Assembly (NCBI GenBank): GCA_016302965.1 | Contig: JAEDMP010000027.1 | Location: forward strand, 1-27,313 | Direction: 5' to 3' | DNA length: 27,313 nt | Origin: Bacteroidaceae bacterium | GTDB lineage: Bacteria; Bacteroidota; Bacteroidia; Bacteroidales; Bacteroidaceae | Shown here: piece after piece, positions 16,039-23,188 of the stretch | How the letters are laid out: the number at the start of each line of letters is the position of its first letter | How positions within the stretch are numbered: the first letter of the stretch is position 1 | Translations under genes and position numbers: made by a program | The notes under the pieces: generated by a model | Database searches by the model: none | The model's input: the letters and a program-made list of their open reading frames with translations, nothing else | What the model was told of the DNA's origin: nothing

Positions 16039-19000
16039 ATGGAACAGAAGAGACGCCGACTTCCCCTACATCGAATCCAACAGAAATTCTGGACAGACAG
16101 TCTGCTGAAAGAGAACGACATCGATTATAACGACCTGAACATCACCGTGGTGGCAGAGGGAGATCTCGACTTGGACATCCTGCAGGAAGCCTACGGTAGA
16201 ATCATGAGGGAATATCCACCGCTCATGTCGACCATTGAGGTGATGGACGGCCAGCCCAGCTTTGTGTCGGACGAGGAGCATTTCCAACTGCCGTTTACGT
16301 GCATCACGATTCCCGCAGAAGCGGATGAAGAGGAGTGGGTGAACGAACGCATCGAGCAAATGACCAGCGTGCCCTTCCAACTGGAACGGGAATACCCCTG
16401 CCGGATGGTTGCCCTCAAAGGCACCAAGCGCACCTTTCTCTACCATCTGTTCCATCATGTGGTGATGGACGGAAGAACTCTGCAGGTCTGCATCAAACGG
16501 ATTTCAGAGATTTACAACCAACTGAAACGTCATGACTACCAAGAGCAATCACAGGTAGCCGATTTGCTGACCTACCATGAACTGCTCAATCGGGAATATG
16601 GATTGAAAAGGGAGGAGAACATCCACTATTGGAAACAGTATATCGCAGACAAGCCACTGAGGCTACCGCTTCCCCAGTCGGAGACTGGACAAAAGGAGGA
16701 AACGGGGACTTCGTCAGACTGCAGCAGCCATACATTGAAAGAGCAGACATTTATGCTCGCATTCACACTGGGCTGCGAACGCTATCAGGAAGTGAAGAAC
16801 TTCTGTCAGGAACGGGAGACCACCCCCTTCAGGGTGTTTGCCTCGGTCTGGGCACTCACCCTCGCCAAAATCTGCGGAGCCGACCAACTCCTGCTCGACC
16901 ATGCCATCAACCTCTGTCCGCCGGCTTTCAAGCATCTGCTCGGGGTCTTCATCAACAATCTGCCCCTGCGGTATGATTTCACCGATCCCAACAGTACCTT
17001 CATGGACCTCATCGATGAGGCAAACCGCCACCGCTCCGAGGAACGTGACAAGAACTGCCTCTTCTATCATGACCTGTTGCAGCATGAGACACCTAATATC
17101 GGCATCAACTATCCGCTACGGTACACCTCCATCACCCTGGAACTTGACGGTTGCTCCTGTGCCTTCTTCCGGCATGTTCACGTTCCCCTCACCCAAGACC
17201 TCGTGCTCAGCATCGAGGACAATGAGCAAGGCGACTGCACCCTCTTCTTCAAACCCACTCTCGACAAGGCCTATCCCCAAGCCCTGGTCCATGCTTTCCT
17301 GCAAATCCTCCGCCAGGTACTGCGACAGCCGGAGATGCCCATCGGACAACTGGAGTCCCTGTCACAAGAGGAAGTGGCACAAAGGGTGAGAACGGAAAAC
17401 GGTTCCCTCGAAAAGGCCGTTCCGGCAGCGGTCTTCCTGAGCGACTTCAACGAGTGCATCCGACAATACGGGAATCATACGGCCATCGAAACAGGAGGCT
17501 GCAGCGTGAGTTATCGTGAACTGGACGAATGGAGCAACCGGATTGCCCTCAGCCTCATCCAGAAGGGCTATGAACAGAAGCGCATCGGATTGGCCAATGA
17601 CAAGACCCCAGTAACCCTTGCCGCCATCCTCGGCATCATGAAATCACGCAACACCTACGTCCCCATAGATGTCAACCTGCCCAAAGAACGACAACGATGG
17701 ATGGTGAAGGATTGCGGGGTGGAGTTGCTTATCCTGCCCCAGGAGCGGCAAACCGAACTGCCATTACCATCCATAACGGTGCGGCAACTCATCGGTCAGG
17801 AGAGGACAGACCATATTGAGGACAACCCCACCCTGCCAGTCCTCTCACCCGAAGACGAGGCCTACATCATCTATACCTCGGGGTCAACAGGCCGCCCCAA
17901 AGGCATTCCCATCCTCCATCGGATGCTCTACCAAACCATTCAGACCAATATAGGCATACAGCAGTTGGGACACGCCACCCGCTCTACCCAATTCGCCAAC
18001 CTCAGTTTCGACGCTTCCATCGTGGAATTCTTCCCCACGCTGTGTGTCGGCGGCACCATCGTCGTGGTGGATGAAGCATGCCGGAAGGATGCCCAGCTAT
18101 TCTTCCATTTCCTGGAACAACAGCAGATTACAGAAAGCAATATTCCACCCGTCATTCTCTCATCGCTGCCCCAGGCATCCTTGCCCCACCTGAAGACCAT
18201 CATCTTCGGAGGCGACAAGATTACAGCCGGAGCAACAGCCTACTGGAGCCAGCACCACCGGCTCATCAACGCCTATGGCCCGACGGAAAATACCGTGGAT
18301 GCCACCAGTTGTCTACTGACCGTCAACTCCCAACCCAACGATATAGGAACCAGCATGGACGGAGTGGTGTGCTATGTCACAGACCATCACCAGAGAATGC
18401 TGCCCGACGGTATCGTGGGAGAACTCTGTATCGGCGGGGTGAAACTGACGGAAGGCTATCTGAACAACGAAGCACTCAACAAGAGTGCCTTTGTAGACAA
18501 TCCCTACAAATCGGACAAGCCGTCGGACGGAATCCAGGCATCCCGACTCTACAAGACGGGAGACCTCGTGAAAAGGAATGCACAGGGACACCTGCTCTTC
18601 ATCGGGCGCAAAGACTTCCAGGTGAAGGTGAACGGTTACCGCATCGAGTTGTCTGAGATAGAAGCCGCCATCAGCGATTTCCAACCGGATGGAGACAGAC
18701 AAATAGTGAAAGACTGCGTGGTGGTGATGAAAGACAACGGCACCATCAAACAACTACATGCCTATATCGAAACAACAAGCACCGATCCCTTTCCCCAAAA
18801 CGAACTGACCTCTTATCTGAGAGAAAGACTGCCGCAATATATGGTGCCGTCGGCCATTGTCACACTGCCCGAGTTTCCCCGTACGCCGAGTGGAAAGATT
18901 GACCGCTCGCATCTGCCCGAACCTGTTTTTATCCGTTCTGAGAAGGGCTACCACCCTCCCGTCAGCATCACAGAGAAACGGCTTGCCAAAATCTGGACAA

Positions 19001-20139
19001 GCATCCTGGAGGTCCCCTTCATCGACCGGAACGACAATTTTCTGGCACTCAACGGCGACTCGATGGCCGTCATCCAACTCACCTTCCAGATACAGGCGGC
19101 ATTCGGTGTGAACATCAAGGCGAGCGAGGTATACAACCATCCGGAACTGAAGGCACTCGCCAAGTTGATTGACAAAGGCCGCTCGGAGAGCAGCATCGAA
19201 GACCGCTTGCTGGATGCCTTACACGACAGTCTGCAGCGCGACAATCTGACCATAGATACAGACATCTGCGATTGGAGCGATGACCAGCAGATAGCCGACT
19301 TCGTGAGGATGGCTGCCCAAAAGCACCAACTCTTCATGACGATGAACGATGTCAGACAGCAACGCACCATCAGACGTCTCGCAAAGCATGTGGATTTCTC
19401 CTTGGTGTTCTGGACAGAAGGCAGGAAGACGGACAAACCCATCATCGTCTTCTTCGGCGGTTTCGTGGAGTATTATCCGTATCATGTGGGAGTGGTCTCC
19501 TGTCTTGAACAGCGCTTCTCGGTGCTGATGGTGGAGTCGTACTGCCAATTCTTCAAAAACAAAGACCAGATAGACCTCCAACTCCTATGGGAGGCTTACT
19601 ACGACCTCTTCACCGTGGTCCTGAAGGACGAGCAGGTATTTGCCGTGACCGGCTATTGCACAGGGGCGGAAATCGCATTGGCTTTTGCCCAGTATATGCA
19701 CCAGCGACATCCTGAACAGGCCCCCTATCGGGTACTGAACATGGAAGGGGTATTCAACCGGAAGGATGGTGTCTTCAGCCTCCAAAGCGAGAACATGAAG
19801 GACAGGATTCACATTTCCGATACCTTATACGAGCAGTTTCCTGACTACGACTATACGGGAGAAATGCTCATCGTTATGGCGGGAAACCCCTCGACCATAC
19901 GCGACCCGGAACGGGGCGAGGAGAGGGATGAAAAAATCCTGAAGATGTTACGCGACAAATGGGAAAGCAACATCAACGACTGGCAAAGCCACTTTCCCAA
20001 TGCACCGCTCTACCAGTTGGACTGTATGCACGTCACCTTCCCCGAGAAAAAGAACCTGGAACGGCTGCTGCAGATTCTGGATGACCACTACCGTTTGTCG
20101 GCACCCCACATCATCTTCTCGCGCAAGGTGTTGAAATAA
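16039..20139 (+). CDS. Single-module nonribosomal peptide synthetase, C-A-PCP-(degenerate PCP)-TE
   Basis: The protein has 1366 residues. The condensation domain (about 1-440) has the active HHVVMDG motif (H139, H140, D144). The adenylation domain (about 462-955) has YTSGSTGRPKG, NAYGPTE, YKTGDL, GRKDFQVKVNGYRIE and the catalytic lysine in PSGKIDR. A carrier domain (about 972-1045) has Ser1008 in LNGDSM for phosphopantetheine. A second carrier-like stretch (about 1052-1118, ending TIRRLAKHV) lacks that motif. The thioesterase (about 1130-1355) has GYCTGAE, so the nucleophile is Cys1207 rather than Ser, with probable His1331. One module with its own C and TE fits a lipo-amino acid or dipeptide-like product. 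My hand-read specificity code is DAVNIGAVDK, which I cannot assign. The required phosphopantetheinyl transferase is not in the window. The 3' end overlaps nadK by 52 bp. Confidence 0.93.
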   Translation: MEQKRRRLPLHRIQQKFWTDSLLKENDIDYNDLNITVVAEGDLDLDILQEAYGRIMREYPPLMSTIEVMDGQPSFVSDEEHFQLPFTCITIPAEADEEEWVNERIEQMTSVPFQLEREYPCRMVALKGTKRTFLYHLFHHVVMDGRTLQVCIKRISEIYNQLKRHDYQEQSQVADLLTYHELLNREYGLKREENIHYWKQYIADKPLRLPLPQSETGQKEETGTSSDCSSHTLKEQTFMLAFTLGCERYQEVKNFCQERETTPFRVFASVWALTLAKICGADQLLLDHAINLCPPAFKHLLGVFINNLPLRYDFTDPNSTFMDLIDEANRHRSEERDKNCLFYHDLLQHETPNIGINYPLRYTSITLELDGCSCAFFRHVHVPLTQDLVLSIEDNEQGDCTLFFKPTLDKAYPQALVHAFLQILRQVLRQPEMPIGQLESLSQEEVAQRVRTENGSLEKAVPAAVFLSDFNECIRQYGNHTAIETGGCSVSYRELDEWSNRIALSLIQKGYEQKRIGLANDKTPVTLAAILGIMKSRNTYVPIDVNLPKERQRWMVKDCGVELLILPQERQTELPLPSITVRQLIGQERTDHIEDNPTLPVLSPEDEAYIIYTSGSTGRPKGIPILHRMLYQTIQTNIGIQQLGHATRSTQFANLSFDASIVEFFPTLCVGGTIVVVDEACRKDAQLFFHFLEQQQITESNIPPVILSSLPQASLPHLKTIIFGGDKITAGATAYWSQHHRLINAYGPTENTVDATSCLLTVNSQPNDIGTSMDGVVCYVTDHHQRMLPDGIVGELCIGGVKLTEGYLNNEALNKSAFVDNPYKSDKPSDGIQASRLYKTGDLVKRNAQGHLLFIGRKDFQVKVNGYRIELSEIEAAISDFQPDGDRQIVKDCVVVMKDNGTIKQLHAYIETTSTDPFPQNELTSYLRERLPQYMVPSAIVTLPEFPRTPSGKIDRSHLPEPVFIRSEKGYHPPVSITEKRLAKIWTSILEVPFIDRNDNFLALNGDSMAVIQLTFQIQAAFGVNIKASEVYNHPELKALAKLIDKGRSESSIEDRLLDALHDSLQRDNLTIDTDICDWSDDQQIADFVRMAAQKHQLFMTMNDVRQQRTIRRLAKHVDFSLVFWTEGRKTDKPIIVFFGGFVEYYPYHVGVVSCLEQRFSVLMVESYCQFFKNKDQIDLQLLWEAYYDLFTVVLKDEQVFAVTGYCTGAEIALAFAQYMHQRHPEQAPYRVLNMEGVFNRKDGVFSLQSENMKDRIHISDTLYEQFPDYDYTGEMLIVMAGNPSTIRDPERGEERDEKILKMLRDKWESNINDWQSHFPNAPLYQLDCMHVTFPEKKNLERLLQILDDHYRLSAPHIIFSRKVLK

Positions 20140-20972
20140 CTCTTGCCCACAGGGGTGACAATACGCACGAGATAGGGCGCTTTGCGAAGGGTGAGACGGG
20201 TGCCCTCCAGACATTTCTCCGAACGGCCATCGATGGCCACCAGGAAATGGTGGCTACGGCTCTCCACCGTGAGCGAGAGTTCTGCATCATCGGGCACCAC
20301 GATGGGACGCACATTCAGACTGTGTGGAGCCACAGCCGTCAGCGAGAAGACCTTGGTGCCAGGCACGATGATGGGACCACCATTCGACAGGCTATAGGCC
20401 GTGGAACCCGTAGGGGTGCTCACCACCAAGCCATCGGCCTGGAATGTGGTAACATATTCGCCATTGATACTGGTATGGATGGAAATCATCGAGGCATCAT
20501 CACGTTTGAGAATGGCCACATCATTCAGGGCACAATCAGCACCCTCAAAGGGTTCTCCATCGGTGATGACCTGCAGGAGTTCGCGTTCCTCCACTTCATA
20601 ATTGCCCCGAAAAAGCGAGAGAATCACATCTTCTAAACAGCGGGGATTGGCATTGGCAAGGAAACCCAAACGCCCCATATTCACACCAAGGATGGGTATC
20701 TGCCGGCAACCCACCAAGGAGGCAGTGCGCAGAAAAGTGCCATCGCCACCCATCGAGATGGCAATGTCGGCCTCAAAGTCGTCCCCGTCAAACACATCGA
20801 CCGCCGAAAGGGGCATCTGCAACGTTCGGGTGAGGAACCTGTGATAACTGCGCTCGATGCACACATGGGCATGACGCTGAGCCAGCGAATGGAGCAACGA
20901 CTCGACGGCAGCCGACTTCTTGGCTTGGTAGGTATTGCCGAAAACGGCAAAGGATAAGGGACGCTTTGACAT
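20088..20972 (-). CDS. nadK: NAD kinase
   Basis: This 294-residue cytoplasmic enzyme makes NADP from NAD and ATP. Family motifs are all present: SMGGDGTFL with catalytic Asp77, the NDVAI segment near 149, and TPTGSTAYSLSNGGP. The length is normal for the family. The gene diverges from pdxJ, and its 3' end converges on the NRPS gene with 52 bp of shared coding DNA. The last residues (LREKMMWGADKR) resemble the usual Bacteroidales NadK tail, so the overlap does not look like an annotation error. The upstream minus-strand -7 candidate is weak (TATCTTTT near 21000). Confidence 0.95.
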   Translation of the reverse strand: MSKRPLSFAVFGNTYQAKKSAAVESLLHSLAQRHAHVCIERSYHRFLTRTLQMPLSAVDVFDGDDFEADIAISMGGDGTFLRTASLVGCRQIPILGVNMGRLGFLANANPRCLEDVILSLFRGNYEVEERELLQVITDGEPFEGADCALNDVAILKRDDASMISIHTSINGEYVTTFQADGLVVSTPTGSTAYSLSNGGPIIVPGTKVFSLTAVAPHSLNVRPIVVPDDAELSLTVESRSHHFLVAIDGRSEKCLEGTRLTLRKAPYLVRIVTPVGKSYFNTLREKMMWGADKR

Positions 20973-21024
20973 TATTTCTTTAACATTGATTTTTGATTAA
21001 AAAGATAAGTTCACTGACTTTTGT

Positions 21025-21055
21025 TTTGTCATTTCACTCGTTTTCATTACTTTTG
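21025..21055 (+). promoter_or_regulatory. Bacteroidetes promoter for pdxJ (-33 TTTG, -7 TACTTTTG)
   Basis: TTTG at 21025-21028 and TACTTTTG at 21048-21055 are separated by 19 bp, the ideal arrangement for the Bacteroides primary sigma factor. The ATG of pdxJ lies about 63 bp downstream of the -7 element. It is the best-formed promoter in the window. Confidence 0.75.
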
Positions 21056-21118
21056 CAACTGCAAAAATACTGATTTTTGATGAAAACAACGTGATACCTA
21101 ACAAAATAATTGCTCGAA

Positions 21119-21832
21119 ATGACAAAATTAAGCGTTAACATCAACAAAGTGGCCACACTGCGCAACGCAAGAGGCGGTAACAATCCCGATGTGCTGCAGA
21201 CAGCCATCCACTGCCAGGACTTCGGAGCCGAGGGCATCACCGTGCATCCCCGACCCGACGAGCGACATATCCGCTACCAGGACGTGCGCGACATCAAGCC
21301 ACACATCACCACAGAACTGAACATTGAGGGCAATCCCATTGGAAAATACGTGGACCTGGTGCTCGAAGTGAAGCCGACACAGGTGACACTGGTTCCCGAC
21401 GGCGACGCCCAACTGACCTCCAACCACGGTTGGGACACGATTGAAAACAAAGGATTCCTGACCGATATCGTGGGACGTTTCAAAGAGGCTGGCATCCGAA
21501 CCAGCATCTTTGTGGACCCAGACCCCAAGATGGTGGAAGGGGCCAAGACCTGCGGTGCCGACCGCGTGGAACTCTATACTGAGCCCTATGCCTCGGGCTA
21601 TGCCACCAACCGCGACGAAGCCATCAAACCCTTTGTCGAGGCCGCCATCGAGGCCAGACAGTTGCAGATGGGACTGAATGCAGGCCACGACTTGAGTCTG
21701 GAAAACCTGCATTTCTTCCACCAAAGGATTCCATGGGTGGACGAGGTAAGCATCGGGCATGCCCTCATCTGCGATGCACTCTATATGGGACTGAGAGAGA
21801 CCATCAAACTCTACTTGGCCTGTCTGAAATAA
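21119..21832 (+). CDS. pdxJ: Pyridoxine 5'-phosphate synthase
   Basis: A 237-residue TIM-barrel enzyme that condenses 1-deoxy-D-xylulose 5-phosphate with 3-amino-1-hydroxyacetone phosphate to pyridoxine 5'-phosphate in the DXP-dependent vitamin B6 pathway. Recognised segments are LSVNINKVATLRNARGG at the N-terminus, the EGITVHPRPDERHI motif, and then QVTLVPD, FVDPD, GLNAGHDLSLEN and VSIGHALI. The ATG at 21119 is chosen over an in-frame TTG at 21110. It is probably the first gene of a pdxJ, DJ-1, ispD, recG run (gaps of 58, 16 and 46 bp). In Bacteroides relatives I recall exbB/exbD/tonB genes between pdxJ and the DJ-1 gene; they are absent here. Confidence 0.96.
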   Translation: MTKLSVNINKVATLRNARGGNNPDVLQTAIHCQDFGAEGITVHPRPDERHIRYQDVRDIKPHITTELNIEGNPIGKYVDLVLEVKPTQVTLVPDGDAQLTSNHGWDTIENKGFLTDIVGRFKEAGIRTSIFVDPDPKMVEGAKTCGADRVELYTEPYASGYATNRDEAIKPFVEAAIEARQLQMGLNAGHDLSLENLHFFHQRIPWVDEVSIGHALICDALYMGLRETIKLYLACLK

Positions 21833-21890
21833 GACGAAAGCCATGGATAAAGAGCAATAAAGAATACATAAAAACCAAATATCCACCACT

Positions 21891-22457
21891 ATGAAAAAGG
21901 TATATGAATTTCTCGCCACCGGCTTCGAAGAAGTGGAAGCCCTGGCTCCCATCGACATTTTCCGAAGAGGAGGTGTAGATGCCAAGACCGTGAGCATCAC
22001 TGGCAACAAACAAGTGACCGGTGCACATGGAGTGACCGTGACCGCCGACCTCACCCTCGAAGAGGCCGACTGCAGTGATGCCGACCTGCTGATGCTCCCC
22101 GGCGGACTGCCCGGTTCCACCAACCTCAACGACTGCGAAGCGCTGAAGGCACTGCTCGCCAGCCAAGCCGCTGCCGGCAAACGGGTGGCTGCCATCTGTG
22201 CCGCCCCCCTTGTGCTGGGTGGCATGGGACTGCTCAAGGGCAAGCGGGCCACTTGTTATCCAGGCTGCGAACAGTATATGACCGGAGCCGACTATACCCG
22301 CGAACTCTTCACCACCGACGGCAACATCACCACGGGTGAGGGACCGGCCGCCACCTTTGCCTATGCCTACGAACTGCTGGCACTGCTCACCGACCAGGCC
22401 ACAGCCGACCAGGTGGCTGAAGGCATGATGTACAAACACCTGATGGCCACCAAATAA
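21891..22457 (+). CDS. DJ-1/PfpI family protein (YajL/ThiJ-like)
   Basis: This 188-residue protein has the DJ-1 nucleophile elbow AAICAAP with Cys103, and the conserved N-terminal glutamate in GFEEVEA (E14), which hydrogen-bonds to that Cys in the family. The LPGG segment lies near 69-72 and a TGEGPAATF segment close to the C-terminus. DJ-1 proteins of this subfamily have been linked to oxidative-stress protection and glyoxalase/deglycase-like chemistry, but the substrate cannot be read from sequence. It lies 16 bp upstream of ispD, and the three-gene order DJ-1, ispD, recG is typical of Bacteroidales. Confidence 0.93.
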   Translation: MKKVYEFLATGFEEVEALAPIDIFRRGGVDAKTVSITGNKQVTGAHGVTVTADLTLEEADCSDADLLMLPGGLPGSTNLNDCEALKALLASQAAAGKRVAAICAAPLVLGGMGLLKGKRATCYPGCEQYMTGADYTRELFTTDGNITTGEGPAATFAYAYELLALLTDQATADQVAEGMMYKHLMATK

Positions 22458-22473
22458 CCCCATCCGCCGTAGC

Positions 22474-23142
22474 ATGACCGACTATATCATCATCGTGGCC
22501 GGAGGCAAAGGGCTGCGCATGGGTTCCGACATCCCCAAGCAGTTTCTGCCCATCGAGGGAATACCCGTGTTGATGCGCACCATCCGCCGCTTCCATGAGT
22601 ATGCTCCCGGACTGGGCATCATCCTCGTGCTGCCCACCAGTCAGCAAGCCTACTGGCAGGAACTCTGCCACGACTATCAGTTTGACATCCCCTGCACCAT
22701 CGCCGATGGCGGGGAAACCCGTTTCCACTCTGTGAGCAACGGGCTTGCACACATTCCCGATGATGCCCAGGGGGTGGTGGGTGTGCACGACGGAGTACGC
22801 CCCTTCCCCGCCATTGAGGTCATCAGCCGCTGTTATGAGACAGCACGCACGACGGGAGCCGCCATACCGGTGATTCCCGTCGTGGAGACACTGCGGAAGA
22901 TGGAGGCCGACGGCAGCAGCCAAACCGTGCCCAGAAGTGCATATCGGCTGGTACAGACCCCGCAGACCTTCGATATCCAACTACTGAAACGTGCCTACAG
23001 TCAGCCTTACTCTGATGCCTTCACCGACGATGCCTCGGTGGTGGAACATCTCGGTCATGGCATCAGTCTGGTGGAGGGCAACCGTGAGAACATCAAACTC
23101 ACGACCCCCTTCGACCTCCAGATAGCCCCTACCCTCATCTGA
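22474..23142 (+). CDS. ispD: 2-C-methyl-D-erythritol 4-phosphate cytidylyltransferase
   Basis: A 222-residue nucleotidyltransferase of the MEP isoprenoid pathway, which joins CTP and MEP to give CDP-ME. The N-terminal nucleotide-binding loop IVAGGKGLRMG and the lysine of PKQFLPI are present, followed by GGETRFHSV, VHDGVRPF, QTPQTF and FTDDASVVE. All are hallmark IspD segments in the right order. The length is normal. It is spaced 16 bp from the DJ-1 gene and 46 bp from recG, so it is probably cotranscribed with both. Confidence 0.96.
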   Translation: MTDYIIIVAGGKGLRMGSDIPKQFLPIEGIPVLMRTIRRFHEYAPGLGIILVLPTSQQAYWQELCHDYQFDIPCTIADGGETRFHSVSNGLAHIPDDAQGVVGVHDGVRPFPAIEVISRCYETARTTGAAIPVIPVVETLRKMEADGSSQTVPRSAYRLVQTPQTFDIQLLKRAYSQPYSDAFTDDASVVEHLGHGISLVEGNRENIKLTTPFDLQIAPTLI

Positions 23143-23188
23143 CCATCTGGCGGCTACCCCCATACACATCCAAACCCTGTTACCATTT

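Noticed and set aside
6893..20139. Siderophore biosynthesis as a firm call
   Set aside because: The receptor type would fit, but no catecholate, hydroxamate or metal-reductase genes are present and the specificity code is unassigned, so it stays a possibility only.
21128..22252. 374-codon minus-strand open frame
   Set aside because: Spans the reverse strand of pdxJ and the DJ-1 gene, both unmistakable in the plus frame.
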